DNA of 26,514 nucleotides from Haplomitrium mnioides. Its lineage: Eukaryota > Marchantiophyta > Haplomitriopsida > Calobryales. The stretch covers positions 1 through 26,514 of the forward strand of contig JBNGIS010010928.1 of NCBI GenBank assembly GCA_049999725.1, written 5' to 3'. Positions 1-10,059 of the stretch are shown here, one piece after another. The first letter of the stretch is position 1; every line of letters begins with the position of its first letter. The notes under the pieces are model-generated. The model had not been told where the DNA came from, made no database searches, and saw only the letters and a program-made list of their open reading frames with translations. A program made the translations under genes and the position numbers.

Positions 1-115
1 CTTATAAACATGATACTGTTACAAACTAATCATCTGTAAAATAAACTAAAAATTTAGAATAGAGCCCAAATATGCCAAAGATTTAGTGTATCAACTCGAA
101 GTTGAAGAGCACACA
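1..115. other. Flank left of the copia element, no gene seen
   Basis: AT-rich sequence with no coding signal. It is the left part of the pre-insertion target site of the copia element: joined across the target duplication it reads directly into the sequence right of 4700. Confidence 0.5.
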
Positions 116-120
116 ACCTT
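116..120. repeat. Target site duplication of copia element, left copy (ACCTT)
   Basis: ACCTT directly abuts the outer end of the 3' LTR and is repeated exactly at 4696-4700 outside the other LTR. Five base pairs is the normal copia duplication length. Confidence 0.9.
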
Positions 121-359
121 TGCTAAAACACTACGCACAAAATCCCTTTAGAAAAACATGAGATTTGGAGGAATACTTTCTTCACTCATAAGGCAACAAT
201 CGTGCCATAAATTTACAAGAGGAAGCAGTGCTAGTGTGCGCCTCCAAATCTATCCCCATATACTCTAGTCTACAACAAGAAAATAACCCTAGCCCTAAAT
301 TGAGATAAAGAAAGTCACCATTTCATGATGACATCCTATCTAAACTTGTTATCTCAACA
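121..359 (-). repeat. Copia 3' LTR (239 bp)
   Basis: On the minus strand it begins TGTTGAGATAAC. The outer end on the plus strand is TGCTAAAAC, so the canonical terminal CA on the minus strand is kept. It aligns along its length with 4468-4695, sharing long blocks such as AATACTTTCTTCACT and TAACCCTAGCCCTAAA. Confidence 0.92.
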
Positions 360-373
360 CTCCCCTCAAGCTC
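360..373 (-). promoter_or_regulatory. Polypurine tract of copia element
   Basis: The minus strand reads GAGCTTGAGGGGAG immediately before the LTR start TGTTGAGA. This is the usual plant copia plus-strand priming site. Confidence 0.88.
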
Positions 374-399
374 AATGCATGAACACCTAGTTGCTTCCT

Positions 400-840
400 G
401 AATTTTCACAATTTGTTTGTTCCCAACACCTTTGTGAAGATATCAATCAACTGATCATGAGTGTTAGTGTACTACAGATCAACTAGCTTGGCCAAGACTT
501 GAACATACATGAAAAACTGGATTGTTGGCGAGCTGATACTACTTATATTATCATAATGAACTCTCACTGGCTTCCTCACACTAACACCCAAATCTTGGAA
601 AAGTTTCAACAACTATACCACCTCACATGTAGCCATTGTTGCACCCACGTACTCAACCTCCATTCTCAAGAGTGAAATTGTAGGCTTTTTGTTGCTCTAA
701 GCTTTTCTAGCACTACCAAATGAAAAAAAAAAAAAAGCTTCTTGTAGATCTTTGATCACTTGCACTTCTTGCCCAATCTGTATATGTAAGACGGTAGAGT
801 TGAGACTTGTTGCTACTATCATAAAATAGTCCATACTATA
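400..840 (-). pseudogene. Copia RNase H remnant
   Basis: Minus-strand translation in shifting frames gives the order of motifs expected at the end of a copia polyprotein. A YTDWARSASDQRST-like stretch lies near 701-783, followed by MEVEYVGAT, which corresponds to the TEAEYxA motif, near 585-672. A DIFTKVLG motif is near 405-466, just before the polypurine tract. A 14-base A run at 722-735 and several stops break the frame. RNase H would have degraded the RNA template strand during reverse transcription. It is non-functional here. Confidence 0.82.
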
Positions 841-849
841 ATGTGAATT

Positions 850-1300
850 TCACATACCAAAGAGTTTGATGCACTGCATCAAGATGCAGCTTTATTGGAA
901 CCTGCATAAGCTAACTTTCCATGACCACATCATAACTCAGATCTAGCTTGGTGATGGTGATATAAGTCAGGCTTCTTACTATCTACATGAAGCTAGTTGG
1001 ATCTTCAATCAATGGCCCTTCATGACTGGTTAGCCAATAGAGTGACTACCCAAACAATTTTCATTCTTGCCACAAGGTTGAATGTCTTCTCGTAATCTAT
1101 GCCATGGGTTTGTGCATACCTATTTCACACTAACTTTGCTTTGAATTTGCTTATGTTGCCATCTTCATTTCTCTTTAATTTGTAGATCTACTTACATCCA
1201 ATGGCTTTCTTTCCTTCATGTAGGGTAACCAGCTCCCATGTTTGGTTTTTATGAAGAGCTTCTATTTCTTCTATCATTGCAGATTCCCATCTCTTATCAC
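850..1300 (-). pseudogene. Copia reverse transcriptase remnant lacking the catalytic core
   Basis: The N-terminal start of the domain is recognisable on the minus strand: AMIEEIEALHKNQTWELV, then GKKAIGCK followed by a stop where tryptophan is expected, then YKLKRNEDGNISKFKAKLV and GIDYEKTFNLVARM. The C-terminal connection follows soon after, with SLTYITITKLDLSYDVV in place of the usual IYLTxTRPDI motif and then an LWYVKFTL stretch. The roughly 150-200 residues that normally sit between, including the YVDD active site, are missing near position 1030. This is an internal deletion rather than simple decay, because conserved sequence is found on both sides. Confidence 0.82.
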
Positions 1301-1864
1301 CTACATCATCATCAAACACAACAAATTCTTTTTCTATGATAACCTACACAATGTATGCATGATAGAATGCAGAATCTCCCTTGTGCAGCAATCTATCAAC
1401 ATGGTGTTTCACCCTTTCACTTCTACACACATGTATACTTTGCACATGCTGCTACAAGTGCTTTTTGTCATGATGTTGTAGTTGAGAGTAATCTCAACTC
1501 CTCATCCATACTCTCAAGTTCATTTCCACCACCTTCACCTCAAGACATTGTAGTTGTCATCTCTACAACACTTCGAGTTTGTGAACTAATTTGAGTATGT
1601 TGCTCCAAAGTTTGTGGAATCTTCTTTGCCATGTACTATTGCTACTACTACTTTCACTTTGTGGACCACTTAACTCCTGATTTTGCTGACTTTGTTCTAA
1701 CACAACCAGTTTGACTTTTGTATCAATTGGGTTATCAACAATGTTTCAACCATACTAAGTACTTAGTTCTTAAGAAAATGTCTCTACTCACCTTCCGCAT
1801 GTGTACTGGAATAGAAAAATCTATAGTCTTTTTTCTCATTTGAGTGTTTCAAGTGACTTGCTTT
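1301..1864 (-). pseudogene. Copia integrase C-terminal remnant, catalytic core deleted
   Basis: Just below the zinc-binding segment, the minus strand gives a YRFFYSSTHAEGE stretch followed by a stop and RHFLKN. This matches the KGYRxxxPxTxxVxxSRDVxF module at the integrase C terminus. The DDE catalytic core, normally about 150 residues, is absent between these two pieces. The rest of the interval is the poorly conserved linker to reverse transcriptase, with many stops. The plus-strand open frames here at 1242-1594 are antisense shadows. Confidence 0.68.
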
Positions 1865-2443
1865 CTATAAATGCATCATGAGGGAATGATTGTCTTGCTT
1901 GCTTACCAAACTTGCAAGCTTCACATACCTTCTACATCCCATCCACTTTAAATTTGGGCAGCCCACTAACTGCCCTAAACTTTGCATGCTTCTCAACTGT
2001 TGTACATTGACATGGCTCTTACACTTGTGCCATATCTCTACATGTGACATAACTCTTGTACCATGAACAAACATGGCTTCCATCACTTTAGACATGCTCA
2101 CATCCAACATCAACATCCTACCGCCTATGCTTCCTTTGGTGATCAAGTGACAATCCTCAATAAACACACTAGTGGGGTTGAACTTGATGTGCATTTCCTG
2201 CTCTACAAATTGTTTGATTGAAATCAGGTTTTTCTGAATCTTTGGGACATGCATAATGTTAGATAGGAATTTTGTTTTTCCATTCTTTAGCATAATAGGT
2301 ATATTATTAATTTGTTGGATAGGATGTATACTTGAGTCACCTGTCTCAACAAATCTAGGTGTACATAAATTTGTCTTCATTGCCACTCTATTTTTCATGA
2401 GCAATAGAGGAGTAGCCATGTTGTATGACAAACAATATTTCAT
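1865..2443 (-). pseudogene. Copia protease / pre-integrase segment (192 codons open)
   Basis: This is the longest open stretch of the element. Residues 35-95 match the copia protease C-terminal half: a NIPIMLKNGKTKFLSNIMHV stretch, then PKIQKNLISIKQFVEQ, which corresponds to VPxLxxNLLSVxQL. Residues 135-190 match the GAG-pre-integrase zinc module: WHKCKSHVNVQQLRSM, then CRRYVKLASLVSKQDNHS, in place of VCxACxFGKQxRxSF. The catalytic DSG triplet expected near the start is not recognisable. The open frame has no valid independent start and is a fragment of the polyprotein. Confidence 0.85.
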
Positions 2444-3480
2444 TACTTGTCTTGATGAAACATGCAGAGTTTCTCTGCGCTCTATTGTTCTTCATGTTAT
2501 TCTGTTTTTTGTAACAATTCCTTGCATATGACTTGGTTTGCCACAATAAAAGCAATATGCACCTAAATTTTGTTGTTGGCTTTCACATCCTTGATTACTC
2601 CCCCTATCTTTGAACTAGCTTTTGCTACCATAGTGATTTGATTGTGATTGTTGTTGCTGATTTTTTGCACTGTTGTTTGAGCAACCTCTTCCAAAACTAC
2701 TCCTTGCATAGCTCATGCTTCTACCTCTACCCCTATTAGAGTAGAATACTTGCTCATCGTTTTGTTGGTTGCAAAGGAGCTTGACTTTGGAGGAGGAGCC
2801 TCATGTAGTCAAGGTAACAAAATGAGCTATGAGAAGGATATAGTTTCTTCCCTCATTCTCATTGATGTTTAAAATTGTTTATGTTCTTGGTCCAACCCAT
2901 TCAAGCAAGCTGCTACCATAGCACTCTCCTTCATATCTTCTTCTACATTTGCCAACTGTTGAGCTAGCGATTTTATCTCAAAGCAAAACCATTTATATTT
3001 AGTTTCTCTTTTCATAGATTGAAGAATTCCAATTGCAATGCTAGCTTCCTTGCATATGAGGTGATTGCATACCTCTCTTTAAAGATATTGCAAGCTTTCT
3101 TGGGTATCTTTGTTGTAGATACATAGCCCATCATTTTTTCATTGACATTGATGGTGAGCTAGTACAATAGTTTGTGGACTTTCTCAATGTGGGTCTTGAA
3201 GGCCTCTATTTCTTCACCAGATATGGCTAGTTCTAACACAGGCTCTACCTCATCACTTGTAGTGAAGTTCCAAAATCCTCTTCCTTTAATGAAATTGGTC
3301 ATTCTCACATACCAAGCATTGCTACAAAAATTGTTCTCAGTTAGTTTCTCACTTACAATCTAAAATATCCCATCTACCAATTTTGAATTCTATGACTCAG
3401 GTGCATTTGCAAGCACAACAAGCACTGTACTCCTAGCATAGCTTGCCACTATCTACTCAAAGATGATTTCTATATTGAAC
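2444..3480 (-). pseudogene. Copia gag (nucleocapsid and UBN2-like) remnant
   Basis: At 2524-2565 the minus strand encodes CFYCGKPSHMQGIVTK, a CCHC zinc knuckle whose last cysteine has become valine. Upstream, between about 2950 and 3480, come WYVRMTNFIKGRGFWNF, AFKTHIEKVHKLLY, a KIPKKACNIFKERY stretch and ARKLALQLEFFNL. These match the capsid portion of plant copia gag (W..RM...L...LW, A....I...., A.E.W..L...Y). Stops and frameshifts are present throughout. Gag would have formed the virus-like particle. Confidence 0.8.
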
Positions 3481-4446
3481 CAAAAAAACCATATGGAATA
3501 TAGAAATCAACACCTTAAGAAATTTTAGAATTTGTGTCACCTCTTGTGACCACCATCAAAATCATGACATGTTAAGGGAAGGTCGTTGATGATGTTTTCT
3601 TACAATACTAGAGTATTGCAATAACCTCTCTATGCATTACAGTCTTTGCAATCTGTGATCTTACCTTCTTTAAGCTCTCATTTGCATTGCTCACCTTGCA
3701 CAAAAAAATAGGTATCCGCCACGACACCCTACTGAATGATTTGCCTCATGCCAGAAAGACCCTCAACGCAAGTAATCTCTCTGCTTGCTTGCCTATTCCT
3801 TGAACACAAATCTTCAAACACTTTGAATTTTGTTTTTGTTGGAGGGATTCAATCGTCTACTCTTTCCAATCGTTAGCTCCTTACGATTCGATTTTCAATA
3901 AGCTAATACTTTGTTTTAAAATATTTGCAACAATCCTCCTTTGTCAACCTGCAGAGTTATACTTGCTCTTTGACAAAATGCATGTCATAGGACATGTGAA
4001 ACCAGGTTCATGATTATGAGATATTAGAATTGTGATGAATCCACAATTAGTTTGTGTGCTAAGCAAAAAAATAGAAACATGAATTTCCAGGGTCACGAAT
4101 AGGTAGCAATCACAAATCAAGGTCATGAAATCATGTTTGTGACCTCTTGTCTTCTTTGATTCTTTGTTAACAAAAGTAATCAACCTCTTTGTCAGCTTGC
4201 AATCTTCTTCAGCAAACAACTAGCTCTCTTCCTTTTTGCAAGTCTTCTTCAACACACTCCTTTGAAGAAAATCTCTTTACAAATTTGTGCTAAAAATTCC
4301 TCTTGATGAATTGTGTTCAACTAGACACATGCAAAAGTTTCCCACAACGCTCTTTGGCAGAGCCAAAAAAATCAAGGTCTATTTTTTTTTCTCTTTTATT
4401 TTCCTTTACTCAATTTTTGTACTCTTCAATATCACTCCTTTTTTTG
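3481..4446 (-). other. Long untranslated leader of the copia element
   Basis: About 960 bp between the primer binding site and the first recognisable gag sequence. No conserved protein was seen. A minus-strand open frame at 3944-4219 has no family resemblance. The leader is long for copia and could include an old insertion, but no boundaries are visible. Confidence 0.55.
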
Positions 4447-4467
4447 CTTGAACCTGGTTTGATACCA
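4447..4467 (-). promoter_or_regulatory. tRNA-iMet primer binding site
   Basis: The minus strand reads TGGTATCAAACCAGGTTC directly after the 5' LTR. This is the plant copia site TGGTATCAGAGCCAGGTTC with small changes. It fixes the orientation of the element and the LTR boundary. Confidence 0.92.
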
Positions 4468-4695
4468 TGTTAAGACGTTGTGTATAAGATCACATTAGAC
4501 AAACATGAGATTCGCAAGAATACTTTCTTCACTGATAAGGCAACAATTGTGCTATAAATTTACAAAGAGGAGGAGTGCCAATATGTGCCTTTAAAATTGT
4601 CCTTATATACCCTAGTCTACAACAAGAGAATAACCCTAGCCCTAAACTACAACTAATGGAGCCTCAAGATCCTATCTAGACTTGTAATCTCAATA
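4468..4695 (-). repeat. Copia 5' LTR (228 bp)
   Basis: Partner of 121-359. It abuts the primer binding site. Its outer end has decayed from TGTTGAGA to TATTGAGA on the minus strand, so the terminal TG is lost, but the boundary is fixed by the adjacent duplication ACCTT. Confidence 0.92.
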
Positions 4696-4700
4696 ACCTT
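4696..4700. repeat. Target site duplication of copia element, right copy (ACCTT)
   Basis: Exact match to 116-120, directly outside the 5' LTR. Confidence 0.9.
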
Positions 4701-4739
4701 CATCAACCCAAGCTTGCAAGTGGTTCTAGACTCAGCTTC

Positions 4740-5450
4740 AAAGTTTAGACACGTATGGGGTTTTGAGTTTTGTTTTGAAGCCTATACTCATATAAGATTC
4801 TATAGTCTAGGTGGATAAGAGCTTGAGAAATCCATGCACACATGGAGTTCCAAGATATGCTTCAGAGTATATATGCGCATAGGGTTCTATAGTCAAAGTG
4901 CACATGGGCTTTAGCAATCGATGAGCGCACAAGTTTCCAAGTTTTGCTTTAGAGTCAATGTAGGCATGGAGTTTTATAGTCAAAGCTTGAATGGGCTTTA
5001 GTTTTCCATGTGTGCATGTGGTTTTGAGTTCCTCTTCAAGATCCAAATGCATATAGGGCTTTGTAGTCAAAAGTGCATAGAGGCTCTAATAGTTCATATA
5101 CGCATAGGGTTTTGAGTTCCACATCAAAGTTCATGCGTGCATAATATTTAATGGTTCACATATACATAGGTGCTTCAACAATCCATATGTATATAGGGTT
5201 TAGTAGTCAAAATGCATAGGAGCTTTAGCAATCTCTACAAGTAGGAGTTTTTGATGGGGTATAAGTTCCACTTCAAAGTCTATGAACACATAAGGTTCAA
5301 TAGTCTAAGAGCAAGAGGAATTATGAGTTTTCCTTCAATATCCATTCATATAAGGAATGTACCACTCCAAGCACAAAGGAGGCTCTGGTTCCGCTTTAGA
5401 GTTCTTATCCACACAAGCTTCATCAATCCAAGCTAACCAATGACTAATGA
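4740..5450. repeat. Degenerate minisatellite, array 1 (about 88-bp higher-order period)
   Basis: Short subunits of the type CATGCGCACATGG recur, joined by phrases such as TTCTATAGTC, TTTTGAGTTCC, CTTCAAAGT and CTTTAGCAAT. The phrase TTCTATAGTC or a variant appears near 4797, 4883, 4970, 5061, 5199 and 5297, giving a period of about 86-98 bp with slippage. The core is the same palindromic CATGCG/CGCATG motif found in the other arrays of this window, so this is a diverged family member. Open frames here are artefacts. Confidence 0.8.
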
Positions 5451-5519
5451 CTAAGCTGATCAATTGGAAGCTCCTTAGCGCAAAGCTGAGTGGTTCTTAG
5501 CTTCACTTTAGACTCTAAG

Positions 5520-7575
5520 AGAGCCTAAGCTTTGGTATTCCAAGTACATATGAGAATCTGAATCAAAAGTCCAAGCATATACGAGGTTTTAAGTTCAACT
5601 TCAAAGTTCATGAGCAAATAACATATAGTAGTCAAGATGTGCACATGCTTCCAAGCAATGGGTAGGTAGAAATAAATATAGTAGTAATTTTGATCTTGAA
5701 TAGTTTGACAAACAAAATGAAAATTATTACTTTTATTTGAAATACATTGACAGATGATAAGAATCAATAAACCATGATTTTTCTTGAAGATTTTCTTGCA
5801 CGCTCAGAAAAAAAAGTCACTAGAATATCAATATTCATATAATTCAAAAATATATATAATAATGATATGCAAGCATAAGTTGAAGATATTTTATGAATGA
5901 CACAATATAGAATAACTATTTCAACAACAATATTATAAATAGATTCAACTGCTAGTCCCCATTTCTTCATTGTCACCATCAAAGTATTCATCAATATTTT
6001 GACAATCTTTATGAGTGTTGATGGCATTGATTGATTCTCTTTCAAACAATTGAGAGGATGGATGGTCTTTTGTCTCTTGTATTCAGAAATGATAGATTTG
6101 ATAGATGTTAGAGTGTTTTTCTCAATTGGTTGTTTTGTATCAAAAGAAAATCAAAAGAGAGTATTATGATCTTTGTTACATCTAGTACATCAATGTATAA
6201 CTTCTATTTGCATCTTTCTTTTGTAGATGCCATTTTTTTAAAGCATTGTTTAGAAGACGTATCTTTAGCTTCACAAGCATACCATTGAACACATACTTTG
6301 TTTAAATTTGTAGGTTCCTTCCCATCAAATCACAAAAATTTGAGAGCCATTGCAATCCCAAACTATGTGCTCTTTGGATCAAGTGATGCTACCACAAATG
6401 AACAATTTGGCTTTCACATCATCTACATTGCCAAATTTGTAAGCGTATCTTGTTTGATATGTAATGATTCCTTTTCTTGGCTTTGAAACTCCATCATATA
6501 TTACTAAATGTGGACAAAATACATGTCTTATTAGCCCTTGTTCCTCATGGCAGTTAACATCAACTTAAGAAGGTACACCAATGTTTTGAAAGTCATTCCA
6601 AGAGTTTGCATATTGTGATTTTAGAAACATGAATTTTGTTTTGAGGAGTCTTTGCTTTCTTTCAATGATATATGTGGCAATCTCATGTTGGGCAAGAAAA
6701 AACTCATTCCACCATTGAATACCAGAATATGTGAAGAAATTGTTGCGATTCTTACTAATGTTGTCATTAATTACAAAGACCACTTTGTCTGCATCAAGTT
6801 TTCTTGCTACTTTTTTAAATTGCTTGATTTTAAACTAAGGCTTTAAGGGGATCAACATTATACTAAGAATTTCCATATCCACTTCTAGTAGACACTTGAG
6901 TTGTCGAACATAGTCGAGAGGTAGCCAAAATTCATTGTTGAAAATTGTTTGCTCCAAAGCTTTGCATCTGAATCACTCAACTTGAACTTAAGTTGTTGAG
7001 TAAAGGTTATATCATTCATCTTTTGAAACAAAGAAGGAGGTTGTTAAGGAAAAAACTTGAAAACCCAAGTTTCTCGTATAAGAGTTACTTTTGGTTTTGG
7101 ATTCAAAAAGAGCTATAAGTCTCACTAAAACTCACAAACTTAAAAGTGATGACATGTTTTAAATGTTTTGAGAATCTGCTAAATATTTGATCAATTTGAT
7201 TATGGGTATGGCTGACCATAAGAAACCACACTTTGATTTGTTGGAAACGTTCTTGGCAATTAAAAGACCAAGATATCCAAACAATATGGGGCTCTCTCTC
7301 ATATTGTATTGTCCAATTGAAGATACAACGTAGGAGGTAGCAACCCTTGAAAGTCATATAATATTTTTTTTCAACAATGTAATGGTTAAGTTAGAGTCAC
7401 TCCTCAAGTTGACATAAGTTAAGAAGACATTCAAAGAAAGAATATGATTGTAAATGAAAACACCAACAACATACACACTCACCAAAATATCTTTATTGAT
7501 ATTCTTTGGTGATGATGGCGAATGTGGAATTGTTATTTCCTTGTTATCCATACAACTGATCACAATGCCCAAATA
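5520..7575 (-). pseudogene. DUF7869-type transposase-like gene, C-terminal exons (decayed)
   Basis: From about 7600 downwards the minus strand translates to GIVISCMDNKEITIPHSPSS and PKNINKDILVSVYVVGVF, then RSDSNLTITLL. After a frameshift near 7355 come ILFGYLGLLIAKN and FLMVSHTHNQIDQIFSRF. These line up in order with the family signature I.IDGMDQ.....PHF, PKN.......V.G, HDSNLTI.VL, DN..RENKN....F...L and FLMVGHTHEDIDQ.FS. The acidic DNCxREN segment is badly eroded. Further down, GIQWWNEFF and a few other pieces suggest the C terminus, with weaker support below 6900. Proteins of this type are widespread in plants and protists, often repetitive, and thought to be transposase-derived with an RNase H-like fold. 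This copy is dead, with several frameshifts and stops. Confidence 0.68.
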
Positions 7576-7659
7576 GTTTTGACCATTGGCATAGCATTTG
7601 CTTCAATAGTTTGACAGTCTTGTTTTTTTGTACTTTTGTAACTTTTAGAGAATGATAAT

Positions 7660-8200
7660 GAAAATGAACCTTGTGTGGTAAGGGAGTCCTTTGCAAAAAT
7701 AGAGCTACAAACAAAAATAATAAATCCCTTGTGTTTCTAGACTCTATGCTTGCAAAGAGCTATAAACAACAACAACCACAACAACAAATCTCATTCACAC
7801 ATAAACTCTACAAGCACATAGGGTTACAAACAACACCAACAACTCTAGTACGCGCATGAACTCTATGTACACATGGGGCTACAAACAACAACAACAAATC
7901 TCTCATACACCTAGAGTCCACTACATGCATAGGATTACAAAAAACAACAAATCATTTGGGCATATAGACTCTAAAGCTTGCAAGGAGTTTAAAAGACAAC
8001 AACAATTCTTATGTGTAAATAGGGTTACAAAAAAAAACAATGATTTCCATGTGCATAAAGACTTTAGATGTGTAGGGGGCAACAAAAAACAACAAAAAAT
8101 CCCAAATAGACATAGAGTCCTATGAACGCAAGAGGCTAGAAACAACAACAATAAACCCCATAAGGGTAAGAAGTCGTTTGTATGTTTGGAGTCTATTGAG
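7660..8200. repeat. Minisatellite, array 2 (about 52-68-bp period, ACAACAACA spacers)
   Basis: Repeats of the form GGGTTACAAACAACAACAAC, followed by AATCTCATACACA and AGACTCTATGCNNGCANAG. The anchor G(G)CTACAAACAAC recurs near 7690, 7758, 7822, 7880, 7932, 8023, 8077 and 8130. The CTATGC..GCATAG portion is the family's palindromic core, and the (ACA)n spacer is specific to this array. It lies between two exon remnants of the DUF7869-type gene, so it is probably intronic. The open frames on both strands here are repeat artefacts. Confidence 0.8.
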
Positions 8201-8520
8201 CTCAATGAATTACAAACCAAAGCCCAAACTTTGTAGTTAGCAAAGAACAATAAACAAACAAATATTTGATACTCACAAAGAGTCCTACAAAACAAAAAGA
8301 CATCAAACAACTATAATAAGTTTGTAAAAGTATTTAAAAAAGTGACAAGAATATCTTGCGCAAATAGAGTCTAACATAAGAAAATAGAATTCAAAATAAA
8401 ATATTTAAAAAAATAGATAAAGCAAGAACACATCTAAGCAACAAAAACCAAAACACTTGTTCACATTTGTCAGGCTCCAAAAGAAATCTTTCTCACAATG
8501 ATTTTATCTCTTTACATGTT
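8201..8520. other. AT-rich gap between array 2 and upstream exon
   Basis: Rich in A runs on the plus strand, with several scattered fragments resembling array 2 (AGTCTA, AGAGTCCTAC). No conserved protein is visible. It is most simply the rest of an intron on the minus strand. Confidence 0.4.
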
Positions 8521-8771
8521 TTTCAAATAGCAAATCTATTGTGTTTGGGAATTTTGATATTTGGAAAGTGCATTCCCCAATGCTTTGTAAAAACAGAGAA
8601 ATTTAAAATGCAATCATGATCAATAAACCTTCCATTTAGTAAAAATATTAAGCAAATTATATATTTTGTGAGTTGGTATTCTCTTATAGTGCTATTGAAA
8701 AATATTTTCCATCCACTCACTGGAAAATACCCCAGTAGCAGATATGTCTCTCTTTTTAAATTAGACTCCAA
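8521..8771 (-). pseudogene. DUF7869-type transposase-like gene, upstream exon remnant
   Basis: The minus-strand open frame ends with FTKHWGMHFPNIKIP and KHNRFAICKTCKEIKSL. This matches the segment upstream of the DUF7869 domain in this protein family, where W...FP.+KIP....F.KC..C...K forms a small zinc-binding motif. In family members the next conserved block follows within about 60-80 residues. Here it is about 0.95 kb away, with minisatellite array 2 between, which suggests an intron or insertion. The N-terminal part of the open frame shows nothing recognisable, and no reliable start codon can be chosen. Confidence 0.55.
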
Positions 8772-10059
8772 GATTTGAAATTTTCAGTTCTTGTGTCTTT
8801 TGAATTCAATCAATCCTCATGAATAATACTAACTTGAATACTTTTCTACCTACAATAGTACCGCTACTTTTCTTAGTATTCTCTATTGTAATATGATATC
8901 TCAGTTCTTCATGTTTTGCCAAAATTATATTTATGAAAATAAAAATGAAATTTGTCTTGCACAATGACCACAATTATTTCAACAACATGAAATTCTTCTC
9001 AACTCTATAATTGAGCTAGGATAGAGTTTTGTTTTAGCAAAACTCATGTCATGATGGACTTTTGGCAATAAATTATCATGTAAAGGATTTACTTGTTTGG
9101 GTTTTGGCCCAAACAAAGAACTCTTATGCTTGCAAATCTAGCTACTAGAGAAAAAACTTTATCTTCAAGAATTTTTGCATCATCTAAAGTACATTTTTGT
9201 TTTAGAGCGTACTTTTTAAAATTGGGCAAATAAATTTTAGTGGTGGGAGAACTCAACCAAACCAAAGTAGCATCTTCACCAAAATCTTGAATATTGAGCA
9301 ATATTTGATCTAAAATTATTGAAGCCCTTGGCAAAAGTTCAATTTAAACATTTTTTGATTAGGAATCATTCTCAAAACTTTCCACCATCAATTTGATTAG
9401 TTGCTTCTCTTTTCAAGATGTCATCGTAGTCATGACATCTGCTCTACAAAAGAAAAACTCAAATAAAAATTACATATAGATGTTCTAGATATAATGTAGA
9501 TCACAATACTGTACTTTGATTTTCTTCTAACACAAACAAACCAATTGAAGAAAACTAATCAAACCTTTTTTAATACGAGAGACAAAAAGAAATCTAACCT
9601 CAAGTGTTTGAAAGAGAATCAAGACAAGTGATCAACACTGTTGAAGACTATGGAAATCTTGATAAAGATTCTAAAGCTGACTTTGAAGAAATGGAGACTT
9701 TCAACTTTTGTTGTAGTTCAATTTTGTATATTTTCCAAGTTAAGCGAATATTATATTTGAGTGACTTCTTTTCGTTGAGATAGAACTCCATGCGCATACG
9801 AACTCTTCAAGGAAAATCATGGTTAATTGATTTGTATCATTTGTTAATGTATTTCAAATAAAAATAGTAGCCTCCATTTTTTTAAACTTAAAAATATTGT
9901 TTTTTTTCATAAAAAATATAGTTCATAGTTCTTTAATGTAGTAGACAGTCTTATTTATGCCGTGAATTGCCTATGCAATGAGAGTTGAATCAAAGTTTCG
10001 CTCAGTGGAAAGAATTTTTACATAACTTCAAATCTCCAAAGACTATATGTTGGAGTACT
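8772..10059. other. AT-rich interval without recognisable gene
   Basis: An 81-codon minus-strand open frame at 9089-9334 has normal-looking composition but no family resemblance. It might be an upstream exon of the neighbouring transposase-like gene, or chance. The rest consists of A/T runs (for example 9895-9925) with no repeat boundaries or motifs. Confidence 0.35.

Larger units (their letters stand above)
121..4695 (-). mobile_element. Full-length but defective Ty1/copia LTR retrotransposon
   Basis: All structural landmarks are present on the minus strand: 5' LTR (4468-4695), a primer binding site for initiator-Met tRNA touching it (4447-4467), remnants of gag, protease, integrase, reverse transcriptase and RNase H in copia order, a polypurine tract (360-373) and a 3' LTR (121-359). 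Both ends are flanked by the 5-bp duplication ACCTT. At about 4.6 kb it is close to normal copia length, but only because a long leader offsets two internal deletions that removed the DDE integrase core and the YxDD reverse transcriptase core. Many stops interrupt the frame. The LTRs differ at roughly a fifth of positions by eye, mostly transitions, so the insertion is old. It could now move only with help in trans, and that is unlikely. Confidence 0.93.

Noticed and set aside
1242-1594. Two plus-strand open frames
   Set aside because: They lie antisense to the recognisable copia integrase/reverse transcriptase remnant.
7856-8310. Open frames in the ACA-rich array on both strands
   Set aside because: Repeat translations (glutamine/asparagine-rich on plus, complementary on minus), not genes.
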